Source: Aureimonas altamirensis
GTDB lineage: Bacteria; Pseudomonadota; Alphaproteobacteria; Rhizobiales; Rhizobiaceae
Reading direction: 5' to 3'
Assembly: GCF_023702225.1 (NCBI RefSeq)
Contig: NZ_JAMQCO010000003.1
Span: forward strand, 382,435 to 446,434
DNA: 64,000 bases
Shown here: positions 39,514-48,034 of the stretch, in pieces
How positions within the stretch are numbered: the first letter of the stretch is position 1
Layout of the letters: every line of letters begins with the position of its first letter
Position numbers and translations under genes: made by a program
The notes under the pieces: model-generated
What the model was told of the DNA's origin: nothing
Database searches by the model: none
What the model saw: only the letters and a program-made list of their open reading frames with translations

Positions 39514-40542
39514 CTAGCCGAACTTCCGGCGGTGGAAGGCTTCGCGCGTTTCGGCCACGAAGCGGGCGCCGAGGGTCGAAGGCTCGAAGACGAGATCGAC
39601 GTCCAGTACGCTCGTCTCGGCCAGAAGCCGCTGCGCGGAATCGCCCTCCCCCGCCATGCGCACGGCGTCCTTGCGCGTGGTGACGAGGTGCAGCGCGTCG
39701 CGCGCGGCATCGGCCATCAGTTCCGAGATTTCCGCCGGCTGCAACGGGTGATGATCCGGAAAATCGCGCGTTCGCACGAGGTCCGCTCCGGCGGCGCGCA
39801 ACGATCGATAGAATTTCTCCGGATCGGCAATGCCCGCGAACGCCAGCACCCGCCGTCCGGCAAGCGCATGGGCAAGCGGCTCCAGGCGCGCCTCGAAGAC
39901 GGGCTTGCCGCCCCGTGCGGTCAGGCGGATGGCCTGTGCCCCGGCGGCGCCCTCCCCGATCACCAGGAGGGCATCCGCGTGGCGGATCTGGTCTTTCAGT
40001 GGAGCGCGCAGAGGGCCGGACGGCACCACCTGCCCGTTTCCGAGCCCACGCCCGGCATCGATGGCCAGAAGAGCGAAGTCGATCCGCAGCCGGGCGCTCT
40101 GGAAGCCATCGTCCATGATGATGAAATCGACGCCGGCGGTCTCCATCAGGAAACGCGCGCCTGCGCCCCTGTCCTTCGCCACCACGGTCGGGGCCCGGGC
40201 CGCCAGAAGCAGGGGCTCGTCGCCGACGAGCCGCGCCGCATGGGCGGTCGGATCCACAAGCAGCGGACCGGCGGCAGACCCGCCATAGCCGCGCGACAAA
40301 AAGCCGGGGCGCAGGCCGCAAGCTTCCGCTGCGCCTGCCATGGCCAACGCCGTCGGCGTCTTCCCGCCGCCGCCGACCGTAAAATTACCGACGCACAGGA
40401 CGGGTGCGTCCACCGCCTCGCGGACCCCCCGGTCCATGCGCCGACGCGCGATCGACCCGTAGACCGCAGACACGGGCCGCAACGCCATCGCCGCCCATTG
40501 CGGCCCACCCCACCAGAAGGCAGGGGTTTCGCCACCCATCAT
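39514..40542 (-). CDS. lpxK: Tetraacyldisaccharide 4'-kinase
   Basis: Phosphorylates the 4' position of the lipid A disaccharide at the inner membrane. The 342-residue protein starts with a membrane-associated N-terminus (PAFWWGGPQWAAMALRPVSA) and has the Walker A-type motif VGNFTVGGGGKTPTALAMA at about 51-69, then RPGFLSRGYGG, LVGDEPLLLA, and IIMDDGFQ with the conserved acidic residues. The ATG overlaps the kdtA stop by four bases (ATGA). It is the last gene of the lipid A operon; its 3' end carries one copy of the 17-bp repeat. Confidence 0.95.
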   Translation of the reverse strand: MMGGETPAFWWGGPQWAAMALRPVSAVYGSIARRRMDRGVREAVDAPVLCVGNFTVGGGGKTPTALAMAGAAEACGLRPGFLSRGYGGSAAGPLLVDPTAHAARLVGDEPLLLAARAPTVVAKDRGAGARFLMETAGVDFIIMDDGFQSARLRIDFALLAIDAGRGLGNGQVVPSGPLRAPLKDQIRHADALLVIGEGAAGAQAIRLTARGGKPVFEARLEPLAHALAGRRVLAFAGIADPEKFYRSLRAAGADLVRTRDFPDHHPLQPAEISELMADAARDALHLVTTRKDAVRMAGEGDSAQRLLAETSVLDVDLVFEPSTLGARFVAETREAFHRRKFG

Positions 40543-41873
40543 CGGCGCGGATCGCCGCGCTGCCGACGCTCGAAGTTGAGGGCGAGGCGCAGCGGGTGCA
40601 GGAATGGCTCCAGCGCCTGCATCGTGCGGGACAGGGCGCCGCGCATTTCCTGCACGCTCGCCTTGCCGGCGGCGCTCATCGCGGCGCGCGCCTCGGCATC
40701 CGTCAGGAGAAGCTCGACCTCTTCGGCCAGTTGCCCGCCGTCCTTGACGATACGCGCGCCGCCGTTCTTGATCAGGCGCTGATAGATGTCCCGGAAGTTC
40801 TGGACATAACGCCCGGACAGGACGGCCGTGCCCAGCATCGCGGCTTCGAGCGGGTTCTGCCCGCCCTCCCCGGCCAGGGAACGGCCCACGAAGGCCACCT
40901 CCGTCAGACGCAGATAGAGGCCCATCTCTCCGACCGTGTCGCCCAGATAGATATCGGTGGTCGGGTCGGGCATTTCCCCCTGCGAGCGGCGGGCGACGCG
41001 CAAGCCCCTGGCCGTCAGTTCCCTGGCGATCTCCGGCGCGCGCTCCACGTGGCGCGGCACGATGATCGTCATCAGGCGCGGTAGCCGCTCGGCGACCGTG
41101 CGATGCACGTCGGCGATGATCGTCTCCTCGCCGGCATGGGTGGAAACGGCGGCGAAGGTGGGACGCCGGGCAATGGCCTGCGCCAGCGCCAGGGCTGCCT
41201 CGCGGTCCGGCAAAGGCGGCGGCGCCGTATCGGCCTTGAGGTTGCCGGCCACCGTGACGCTGCGGGCGCCCAGCATGTGGAACCGCTCGCCGTCGACGTC
41301 CGACTGCGCCACGATCTGCGAAAGGTTCTCAAGGAGGGCCTCGGCCAGCGCCGGCACGGCGCGCCAGCGCCGGAAGGAACGGTCCGACAGACGCGCATTG
41401 ACCAGCACCTGCGGTATGCGACGCTTGGTCAGTTCCATCAGCGTCATCGGCCAGATCTCGCTTTCCGCGACGATGGCGAGATCGGGCCGCCAATGGTCCA
41501 GGAAGCGCCCCACGGATGGCTTCAGGTCCAGCGGCACATACTGGTGGATGACGGCGTCGGACAGGCGCTCCCGCACGATGGCGGCCGAGGTGACGGTGCC
41601 CGTCGTCATGACGATGTTGAAGCCTTCGTTGGCGATCTCGCGCACCAGCGGCGCGACGGCCGCGCTTTCGCCGATGGAAGCGGCGTGGATCCACACCAGC
41701 GGCCCGCCCTCGGGGCGTTCGGCATCGGTGAAGCCATATCGCTCGCGCCGTCGCCGGGGGTCTTCCTTGCCGCGTGCCGCCCGCCAGCCGACATAGGCTC
41801 CAAGCATCGGATATGCGAGGGACCCGACAAGCCTGTACGTGGTCAGAACGCCACGCGCCCAGCCGTCACTCAT
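40539..41873 (-). CDS. kdtA: 3-deoxy-D-manno-octulosonic acid (Kdo) transferase
   Basis: A 444-residue GT30 enzyme (KdtA/WaaA) that adds Kdo to lipid IVA on the cytoplasmic face of the inner membrane. Features: an N-terminal anchor (YRLVGSLAYPMLGAY), RRERYGF, the acceptor-site motif VWIHAASIGESAAVAPLV with the catalytic Glu in SIGE, TGTVTSA, the donor-side WRPDLAIVAESEIWP and NPLEAAMLG. Start and end overlap both neighbours (8 bases with the acyltransferase, 4 with lpxK), so the three enzymes should be made in fixed proportion. Confidence 0.95.
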   Translation of the reverse strand: MSDGWARGVLTTYRLVGSLAYPMLGAYVGWRAARGKEDPRRRRERYGFTDAERPEGGPLVWIHAASIGESAAVAPLVREIANEGFNIVMTTGTVTSAAIVRERLSDAVIHQYVPLDLKPSVGRFLDHWRPDLAIVAESEIWPMTLMELTKRRIPQVLVNARLSDRSFRRWRAVPALAEALLENLSQIVAQSDVDGERFHMLGARSVTVAGNLKADTAPPPLPDREAALALAQAIARRPTFAAVSTHAGEETIIADVHRTVAERLPRLMTIIVPRHVERAPEIARELTARGLRVARRSQGEMPDPTTDIYLGDTVGEMGLYLRLTEVAFVGRSLAGEGGQNPLEAAMLGTAVLSGRYVQNFRDIYQRLIKNGGARIVKDGGQLAEEVELLLTDAEARAAMSAAGKASVQEMRGALSRTMQALEPFLHPLRLALNFERRQRGDPRR

Positions 41874-42669
41874 GCGCGATACCTGCCTCTGCCTGAACGC
41901 CGTCGGCCAATGCGATGGCGCGGCGGTTGGCCGTTTCTATGGCCAGCGTGACCTGCCGGCGGATTTCTTCCATCGTCGCATCGTCGGCATCGGCAGGAAC
42001 ATGGATGGGCTCTCCCATCCACACGGCCATCCGGCCCAGCGGCAGCGGAATCGTGGTCTTGTCCCAGCTACGCTGCACGACATGCCTGCGGCTCGTCACC
42101 GCGGCGGCGGGAATGATCGGGCGGCCGGACAGGCGCGCCAGCGTCACCACCCCAAGACCGGCCTCCCGCGGGGTGCCCTTCGGAACATCGGCGATCATGC
42201 AGACGCCGTATCCCTCCTTGAGGAAGCGCCGAAGCTGGATCAGCGCCTTCACGCCGCCCTTTTCGGACGCTGCGTGCCGGACCCGTCCGCCCGACCCGCG
42301 CACGGTGCCGATACCGAACCGCTCGACGACGTCGGCGTTGATGGCCGCATCCACATTGCGCGACAGGAGCGCCACATAAGGCAATTCGCGAGGCCTGAAG
42401 AAGGGGGCCAGAAGGTGCTGGCCATGCCAAAGCGCAACGATAGCGGGATGCTCCCTGGCCAGGATGCCGCGCCAGTCGGACGAGCCGTCCGCGATGCGCT
42501 GCGTGGCCCGGATCGCCTGGAGCACGCCGTATATGGCGGCCCCGCCGATGCGCACCGCCGCGCCGGAACGGCCGAGCGCGCGCAGTTTCCGGCGCAGGAA
42601 GCGCCGCCTGTCCCCGCGCTGTCTGCCGGTCTCGCCCTGCTGGTCGTCCGATGGCACGCCGTCTCTCAT
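41866..42669 (-). CDS. Lysophospholipid acyltransferase family protein (DUF374)
   Basis: A 267-residue protein with the DUF374 acyltransferase core: HPAIVALWHGQHLLAPFF, then VALLSRNVDAAINADVVERF, RGSGGRVRH and MIADVPKGTPREAGLGVVTL. The WHGQHL histidine replaces the usual H-x4-D arrangement, as in other DUF374 members. It probably acylates lipid A or a phospholipid at the inner membrane, judged from its position just upstream of kdtA and lpxK; the substrate is unproven. Start taken as ATG 42669 (GTG 42672 possible), 19 bases after the DUF4170 stop; the longer reading lies over that gene in another frame. Confidence 0.85.
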   Translation of the reverse strand: MRDGVPSDDQQGETGRQRGDRRRFLRRKLRALGRSGAAVRIGGAAIYGVLQAIRATQRIADGSSDWRGILAREHPAIVALWHGQHLLAPFFRPRELPYVALLSRNVDAAINADVVERFGIGTVRGSGGRVRHAASEKGGVKALIQLRRFLKEGYGVCMIADVPKGTPREAGLGVVTLARLSGRPIIPAAAVTSRRHVVQRSWDKTTIPLPLGRMAVWMGEPIHVPADADDATMEEIRRQVTLAIETANRRAIALADGVQAEAGIAHE

Positions 42670-42688
42670 CACCCGTGGCAGCCGCGCA

Positions 42689-42928
42689 TCATGCGCCTGC
42701 TTCCGGCTCCAGCAGACGGTGCATATGCACGATGAAGTAGCGCATGGCGGCATTGTCCACCGTAGCCTGCGCCTTGCCACGCCACGCCGCCAGCGCGGAC
42801 GAGTAGTCGGGGAAGATGCCGACGATGTCGAGGTCGGCGAGGTTGCGGAAGGAAAGACCGTCGAGGCTTTCCAACTCGCCACCGAAAACCAGATGCAGCC
42901 TCTGCTTGGGGATGCTCTCTTCAATCAT
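42689..42928 (-). CDS. DUF4170 protein, 79 aa
   Basis: The product includes KQRLHLVFGGELESLDGLSF and, further on, VGIFPDYSSALAAWRGKAQA and MRYFIVHMHRLLEP. This matches the small DUF4170 family, which is found in alphaproteobacteria between cysQ-like and acyltransferase/kdtA genes, as here. Its function is unknown; a role in lipid A assembly or inositol-phosphatase-linked metabolism would be guesswork. It is soluble, without a signal peptide, and lies in the same operon as its neighbours. Confidence 0.85.
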   Translation of the reverse strand: MIEESIPKQRLHLVFGGELESLDGLSFRNLADLDIVGIFPDYSSALAAWRGKAQATVDNAAMRYFIVHMHRLLEPEAGA

Positions 42929-42985
42929 CGTCAGTCGTCCTTGTCGGCCATGCTGCTCTCGCCGGGATGCTTGCCACGAAACCGG

Positions 42986-43771
42986 CTATTCGTGCAAGGA
43001 AGCAGCGATCTCCTGCAGGCGCGGCAGCACGCCCATTCCACCGGCGACCAGCAGGCCGTGGCGTCGTGGCGTCAAGTTGTAGTTGTGGCGCTGGCCGGCG
43101 GCATTCAGCAGCGCGCCGCCCGCCCTGTCCAGGATCAGGTCGGCGGCCGCGATATCCCAATCGTTCGCCCTCGGCTGGACGATGGTTCCGTCGAGCCGGC
43201 CGCGCGCCACCTGCGCCAGACGATAGGCGAGAGAGGGTATGGACGGGGCGAGGTCGATGTTCGCCGTATCCGCCGCGCCCAACCGGCGCCGGACGCCATC
43301 GGGCAGGGACAGCGTCATGCGGCCCTCGGCCGCCTGCGGCAGCTCTGCAAGCGGCTGGCCGTTGACGAGCGCCGGTCCGTCGGCGATGGCGGTGAAGATC
43401 TCGCCGGTGACGGGAGCGTGGATCACGCCATGCGTCGGGCGGCCGCCCTCGATGATGGCCAGGGCCACGCACCAGGTGGTTTCGCCGCGCAGGAACGACC
43501 TCGTTCCGTCGATCGGATCGACAACGAAAAAGCGTTCCTCGGAGCCGCTGGGCGGCTCTGCAGCCGTCTCTTCCGAGACCCAGCCGTAGCGCGGCCGCGC
43601 GGAAAACAGGAAGTCCCGCAGGAAGCCGTCGACGGCAAGGTCCGCCTGGCTGACGGGAGAGTTTCCCTCCTTCCAGAACACCTCCGGATCGCGCCTGAAA
43701 TAATCGAGCGCGATCCGCGCGGCCTCGCCGGCCGCACGTTGGAGCAGGACGAGATCGTCGACGGATCGCAC
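42986..43771 (-). CDS. cysQ: 3'(2'),5'-bisphosphate nucleotidase CysQ-like (inositol monophosphatase superfamily)
   Basis: A 261-residue Mg-dependent phosphatase. Metal-site motifs are WVSEET, DPIDGTRSFLRG (DPxDGT) and, towards the C-terminus, DWDIAAADLILDRAGG. The family removes phosphate from 3'-phosphoadenosine 5'-phosphate, which keeps sulfate assimilation moving, or from inositol phosphates; the CysQ subgroup fits the length and the genomic position best. GTG 43771 lies two bases after the pmbA stop and gives the natural N-terminus (VRSVDDLVLLQRAAGEAARI); an ATG start at 43819 would overlap pmbA. Confidence 0.85.
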   Translation of the reverse strand: MRSVDDLVLLQRAAGEAARIALDYFRRDPEVFWKEGNSPVSQADLAVDGFLRDFLFSARPRYGWVSEETAAEPPSGSEERFFVVDPIDGTRSFLRGETTWCVALAIIEGGRPTHGVIHAPVTGEIFTAIADGPALVNGQPLAELPQAAEGRMTLSLPDGVRRRLGAADTANIDLAPSIPSLAYRLAQVARGRLDGTIVQPRANDWDIAAADLILDRAGGALLNAAGQRHNYNLTPRRHGLLVAGGMGVLPRLQEIAASLHE

Positions 43772-43773
43772 GC

Positions 43774-45111
43774 CTAGACCCCGGCCACGGTCATCTCGCC
43801 GACCCCGATGGTCGGGCACATGATCGGGAAGCGCCTGTCCACGTCGTCTCCGGGGGATATCTTGAGGAGCATGTCGGCAAGATTGCCGGCAATGGTGAAT
43901 TCTGCCACGGGCTCGGCAAGCTGACCACCCCGGATGCGGAATCCGGATGCCCCCCGCGAGTAGTCGCCCGTTACCAGATCGGCCCCATGCCCGATCAGTT
44001 CGGTGACGTAGATGCCCCCTTCAGCTTCCGCCAGAAGCTCCGCAACGGGACGTTGACCGCCCGACAGAATGACATTGGAAGCCGAGGGAGAGACGCCGCC
44101 GCCGCTGCGGGAAGCCCGCCCGTTAGGCTCCAGACCCAGTTCGCGGGCGGTGGCGCCGTCCAGCAACCAGTTGACGAGGACGCCGTCCGTGACCAGCTGC
44201 AGCGCCGCCGCAGCCGCGCCCTCGCCATCGAACGAACGGGAGCCCCAGCCGCGGGCCAGAAGCGGATCGTCCGTTATCGAGATGGTGTCCGGCAGGATGC
44301 GCATGCCCATCCGCTTGCGCAGGAAGCTCGTTCCGCGGGCGATGGCCGCACCGTTTATGGCGCCGACCAGATGGCCGATCAGCCCTCGCGCCATGCGCGG
44401 ATCGAAAACGACGGGATAGCGGCCCGTTTCGATCTTTGCCGGGTTCACGCGGCGCACCGTCCGCTCGCCGGCATTCCGGCCGATCGTCTCGGATGAGTCG
44501 AGGTCGGAATAATGGATGCGGGAATCGAAATCGTGGTCCCGCTGCATCGCGGTGCCTTCGCCCGCGATCACATTGACCGAGCGCGAATAGGCCGAGCGCG
44601 CACGTGTTCCGGAAAAGCCGTCCGAGGTTACCAGCACGAAGCCGCCGAACCCGCATGAGGCGCTGGCTCCGCCCGAATTCGTCACGCCCGCGACCGAACG
44701 GGCGGCTGCTTCCAGCGCCTGCGCCTGCTCGATCAGGTCGACGGTGGCGATATCGGTATCGTCGTAAAGGTCGAGATCGGGAAATTCCGTGGCGAGCCTG
44801 TCCGGCTCGGCAAGGCCGGCATACGGGTCGGCGGGAGACACGCGCGCCATGGCGACGGCGCGTTCAGCGGCCTTGTCGAGATCTCCGGACAGGTCGGCAT
44901 TGACGGTCGCCACGCGCCTGTCCACGAAAACCCGTAGGGACATGCTGTCGGATTCGGACGATTCCGCCTCCTCGAGCTTGCCGAGGCGGACCTGAACCGC
45001 GCGCGACCGCGATTGCGATATCGCCGCGTCCGCACCATCGGCCCCGTGGCGCAAGGCTGCGCGAATGATGTCCTGTCCCGCGTTCAGGAGGCGTTCTGTC
45101 TTTTCGTGCAT
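43774..45111 (-). CDS. pmbA: TldD/PmbA-family metalloprotease (PmbA/TldE)
   Basis: A 445-residue PmbA/TldE-type protein, the partner of TldD in a heterodimer that degrades unfolded peptides and matures microcins. Features include the N-terminal ADAAISQSRSRAVQVRLGKL, GFGGFVLVTSDGFSGTRARS, PVVFDPRMARGLIGHL and a C-terminal GASGFRIRGGQLAEPVAEFT and NLADML. As in TldE proteins, no HExxxH metal-binding motif is visible; the active site belongs to TldD, which is not in the window. First gene of the minus-strand lipid A operon, two bases before cysQ. Confidence 0.9.
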   Translation of the reverse strand: MHEKTERLLNAGQDIIRAALRHGADGADAAISQSRSRAVQVRLGKLEEAESSESDSMSLRVFVDRRVATVNADLSGDLDKAAERAVAMARVSPADPYAGLAEPDRLATEFPDLDLYDDTDIATVDLIEQAQALEAAARSVAGVTNSGGASASCGFGGFVLVTSDGFSGTRARSAYSRSVNVIAGEGTAMQRDHDFDSRIHYSDLDSSETIGRNAGERTVRRVNPAKIETGRYPVVFDPRMARGLIGHLVGAINGAAIARGTSFLRKRMGMRILPDTISITDDPLLARGWGSRSFDGEGAAAAALQLVTDGVLVNWLLDGATARELGLEPNGRASRSGGGVSPSASNVILSGGQRPVAELLAEAEGGIYVTELIGHGADLVTGDYSRGASGFRIRGGQLAEPVAEFTIAGNLADMLLKISPGDDVDRRFPIMCPTIGVGEMTVAGV

Positions 45112-45182
45112 GGATTCGGCCCGGAATTCTTCCCGTCCACATGTATCAGTTGGTCGTCATCCATCAACCCGGCGCATGCCGT

Positions 45183-45392
45183 TCAGGCCTTTGACAGTTC
45201 CGATTCGGACTTGAGCGCCTTCGCGCCGTCCTCCTGCACGACAAGATAGGCAGGATTGTCCTTGTCGGCGTCCCTCGTGATCGCCTTTCCCTTGATCGTA
45301 CGGGTGACCTTTTCGGTGAACTTTTCCTCGACCTTTCCCTCGGCAGTGCCGTTGCCCCACGTCCAAGTCACCTTCTGTCCCTTGCGATACAT
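45183..45392 (-). CDS. DUF2945 (hypervirulence/Tudor-like) protein, 69 aa
   Basis: The 69-residue product starts MYRKGQKVTWTWGNGTAEGK and contains VEEKFTEKVTRTIKGKAITR and DNPAYLVVQEDGAKALKSES. The KGxxVxWxWGNGxAxG...NPAYxVxQxDGxxVLKSxSE pattern is the DUF2945/HVA1 Tudor-like family. GGGAG about eight bases before ATG 45392 supports this start over ATG 45419. It is divergent from the topoisomerase IB gene with a 122-base gap and may share its regulatory region. Molecular role unknown. Confidence 0.88.
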   Translation of the reverse strand: MYRKGQKVTWTWGNGTAEGKVEEKFTEKVTRTIKGKAITRDADKDNPAYLVVQEDGAKALKSESELSKA

Positions 45393-45514
45393 CGCGCGCA
45401 CTCCCGGTCTTGCGTTCATGAGGGGCAATCGTGCGGACGGACACGCGTTCCCGGGACACGTCGCCGCAGGAACCGGCATGGCGCACCGCCCGTTTCCAAT
45501 GGCCGGAGCGGATG

Positions 45515-46561
45515 ATGCAACCCATGACCAAGACACTCGAGTTCCATGCCACCGCAAACGGATTGACAATCGTCGATCCGGGCGATTTCCAGGTAGAGCG
45601 CAGGCCGCACGGCAAGGGGCACCGGATCTGCTTTGCCAATGGCGACGCGATCCAGGACAAGAGGTTGAAGGCCCGGGTCAAGGCGCTGGTGCTGCCGCCG
45701 GCCTGGCGCGACGTCAGGATCTGCGTCGAGGAAAACGGCCATATCCAGGCTACGGGGCGAGACGAGAAGGGCCGCCTGCAATATCGCTACCATGACATAT
45801 GGGTGAACGTACGCAACGCCGTGAAGACGGAGCGCCTGCTCCGCTTCGGCCGCACCCTGCCGCAGTTGCGCCGGCGGATCGACCGCGACATGCGCCGCCG
45901 CAAGCCGGACGAGAAGCTGGCGGCGGCGACTGCCGTGCGGCTGATCGACCTGTCGTCCATGCGGCCGGGCCACGAGAAGTACGCGATCGACGGCGGCCGG
46001 GGCGTCGCATCCCTCGAGAAGAGCAACCTGCGCATGCGCGGCAATGGCGCGGTGCTGGATTTCGTCGGCAAATCCCGCAAGCAGCAGACGGTCGAAATCC
46101 GCGACAGGCGGCTCGTCAACGGTCTGGCCAAGATGCGGAAGGGCGGCGGCAAGCGCCTGTTCCGTTTCCAGGGATCGGACAGGCAAAATCATATCCTGAC
46201 GGCCAACCGGCTGAACGACTATCTCCATGCCGCCGGCCACGCACGCATTTCGGCAAAGGACTTCCGCACCTTTCGCGGGTCGGCCGAGGCCTTGCGCTAT
46301 CTCATAGACGAGGTCGGCCCGTCGGCCGATACCGAGCCGAAACGTCGGCGGGCGGTGGCGGCGGCCATGCGCGCCGTCAGCGATGTCCTGCGCAACACGC
46401 CGTCCGTTGCGCGCTCGTCCTATGTGCATCCCGGCATCGTCACGGCGTTCGAAGCGCAGGAGCTGGACTTCGATCTGATGAAGGGTCGCGCCCGGCAGGG
46501 CCTCAGCAAGGCCGAAACCGGCCTGATGCGATTTCTCGAAGAGACCGCGCGCCGGGGCTGA
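45515..46561 (+). CDS. DNA topoisomerase IB (poxvirus-like)
   Basis: A 348-residue type IB topoisomerase, which relaxes supercoils through a 3'-phosphotyrosine intermediate. The N-terminal domain has HRICFANGDAIQDKRLKARV and LPPAWRDVRIC; the catalytic domain has LIDLSSMRPGHEKYA, KDFRTFRGSAEALRYL, and SSYVHPGIV with the nucleophile Tyr. ATG 45515 sits six bases after GGAG; ATG 45512 and 45524 are alternatives, and the upstream ATG 45431 would add an unconserved leader. The 3' end converges on dadA. Confidence 0.92.
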   Translation: MQPMTKTLEFHATANGLTIVDPGDFQVERRPHGKGHRICFANGDAIQDKRLKARVKALVLPPAWRDVRICVEENGHIQATGRDEKGRLQYRYHDIWVNVRNAVKTERLLRFGRTLPQLRRRIDRDMRRRKPDEKLAAATAVRLIDLSSMRPGHEKYAIDGGRGVASLEKSNLRMRGNGAVLDFVGKSRKQQTVEIRDRRLVNGLAKMRKGGGKRLFRFQGSDRQNHILTANRLNDYLHAAGHARISAKDFRTFRGSAEALRYLIDEVGPSADTEPKRRRAVAAAMRAVSDVLRNTPSVARSSYVHPGIVTAFEAQELDFDLMKGRARQGLSKAETGLMRFLEETARRG

Positions 46562-46579
46562 AGGCGTCCGACACGTTCC

Positions 46580-47833
46580 CTATCGGCGGGCGAACCGATC
46601 CGGGCTATAGGCATTCACCTTCAGGAAAGGCGGGACGCCGGCGATCATTTCGGCCAGCAATCGGCCCGTCGTCGGTCCGAGGGTCATGCCTTGATGCCCA
46701 TGACCGAACCCCATCCACAACCCGGGCAGGCGGTGCGAGCATCCGATGACCGGAAGCATGTCGGGCATGCAGGGCCGCGTACCCATCCAGGGGGCCGGTT
46801 CGGCACGCCCGGCGATCGGGATGAGGCGCCCGGCCACCTTTTCGGCCCTCTCGAGTTGAACGGGTGTCGGCGCGCGACCCGGGCGGGCAAACTCGACCCC
46901 GGTGGTCAGGCGGACGCCTTTTGCCATCGGAGAGAGTAGGAAACCGCTTTCATCGTCGAGGATCGGTCGGTTGAGCCGCTCGCCGTCGCGCAGGTGGTAA
47001 TGCATGTGGTAGCCGCGCTTTCCGAAAAGCGGCACGGAAATCCCGAAACGGCGCGCAAGGGCGGCAGAGGCCGCCCCCATCGCCACCACCACTTCCGCCC
47101 CCTCCACGGCGCCCGTGGCATGACGCAGGCGCCAACCGGCGCCATGGCGTTCCACCTGCATCGCGTCGGCGTCGATCACCTCGCCTCCGGTCTCCTCGAA
47201 CCGCGCGCGATAGGCCTCCAGCAGCGCCCCCGGATCGCTGAGCGAGAGACTGTCGGTCCAGTGTATCGCGCCGGCCCTGCGCGCTCGGAACGATGGCTCT
47301 TCGCTGGCCAGGGCATCCGGACCGACGACACGGAAGTTGACGTCGTAGGCGGCCTTCGCATGTTCGGCCACCGCAATGGCGGCCTCCAGCCCCTCGGCGG
47401 TCGTATAGGCGCGGTGCCAGCCGATGGGCCGCAGCAGGGCGGCGGCGCCGACTTCGTCCGCCAGGTCGCGATGCTCGTCGAGACAGCTCGCGATGAGCGG
47501 CGCCGTGGCCTCGACGGTGCGCGCATAGGGTGTTTCCGCGGAAGCGGCCCAGTAGCGCAAAAGGCGGGCGGCAAGGCCGGGAAGCGCTGCCGGCTCGTAG
47601 GAAACGTCTATCGATCTGTTCCGCATCATCCTCAGCAGCGGACGCACGGCGCGGGGAAAGCGATAGGGAAAGACCGCCTCTCGCTGGATCAGGCCGCCAT
47701 TGCCATAGGATGCAGCCAGCCGGATGTCTGCGCGGTCCACGACCACCGAGGCGATGCCGCGGCGCTGGAGATGCAGCGCTGTCGAAAGACCGACGACACC
47801 ACCCCCGAGTATGATCACCTGTTTTCCGAGCAT
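46580..47833 (-). CDS. dadA: FAD-dependent D-amino acid dehydrogenase-like oxidoreductase (DadA family)
   Basis: The 417-residue protein starts MLGKQVIILGGGVVGLSTAL (GxGxxG FAD/NAD fold) and ends with the conserved segment LWMGFGHGHQGMTLGPTTGR; KRGYHMHYHL and GTRPCMPDMLPVIG are typical of DadA. Such enzymes oxidise D-amino acids (or related secondary amines) to imino acids at the inner membrane, passing electrons to quinones. I chose ATG 47833; the ORF can extend to 47914 but only with poor similarity. It is divergent from a LysR regulator whose operon encodes an amino-acid ABC transporter and RidA, which detoxifies imines; the set makes biochemical sense together. The substrate is not known. 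Confidence 0.85.
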   Translation of the reverse strand: MLGKQVIILGGGVVGLSTALHLQRRGIASVVVDRADIRLAASYGNGGLIQREAVFPYRFPRAVRPLLRMMRNRSIDVSYEPAALPGLAARLLRYWAASAETPYARTVEATAPLIASCLDEHRDLADEVGAAALLRPIGWHRAYTTAEGLEAAIAVAEHAKAAYDVNFRVVGPDALASEEPSFRARRAGAIHWTDSLSLSDPGALLEAYRARFEETGGEVIDADAMQVERHGAGWRLRHATGAVEGAEVVVAMGAASAALARRFGISVPLFGKRGYHMHYHLRDGERLNRPILDDESGFLLSPMAKGVRLTTGVEFARPGRAPTPVQLERAEKVAGRLIPIAGRAEPAPWMGTRPCMPDMLPVIGCSHRLPGLWMGFGHGHQGMTLGPTTGRLLAEMIAGVPPFLKVNAYSPDRFARR

Positions 47834-47894
47834 TGCCTTGACCGAGATGCGTTGTTCGCCACCGGCCGCAATAAGCGGAACACCGGGGTGTCCG

Positions 47895-47972
47895 GTCCAA
47901 TGCAAATTTCGCATAAGTCGAATGTATAAAAATTCATCACTGTATAACTGTTATGCATTATCTGCATTGGAC
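47895..47972. promoter_or_regulatory. Perfect 10-bp inverted repeat in the dadA/lysR control region
   Basis: GTCCAATGCA at 47895-47904 and TGCATTGGAC at 47963-47972 are exact reverse complements, with centres 68 bases apart. An inner pair GCATAA (47911-47916) and TTATGC (47951-47956) and a direct repeat TGTATAA (47923, 47941) lie between them. The tract is AT-rich and spans the shared promoter region of two divergent units. The likely ligand is the adjacent LysR-type regulator acting on both sides; this is inference. Confidence 0.6.
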
Positions 47973-48034
47973 GCTTCCCCACCCCGTCACTAGGCTTGTG
48001 GGAACGACAAACCTTGCGGACGGATCGAGAGCGC

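Larger units (their letters stand above)
38717..39532. repeat. 17-bp direct repeat bracketing the NYN gene (att-like duplication of the lpxK 3' end)
   Basis: AGCCGAACTTCCGGCGG occurs at 38717-38733 and at 39516-39532. The second copy is the 3' end of lpxK. Read on the minus strand in the lpxK frame, the first copy again gives RRKFG and a stop (TGA in place of TAG). The interval of about 800 bases holds only the lower-GC NYN-domain gene and a terminator. This is the geometry left by site-specific insertion into a gene's 3' end, but no integrase is present. A chance match cannot be excluded. Confidence 0.5.

Noticed and set aside
47953-48034. Open frame from 47953 through lysR into the binding-protein gene as one long protein
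   Set aside because: Its first part is a shadow of lysR; only the part from 48964 has the signal peptide and family motifs.
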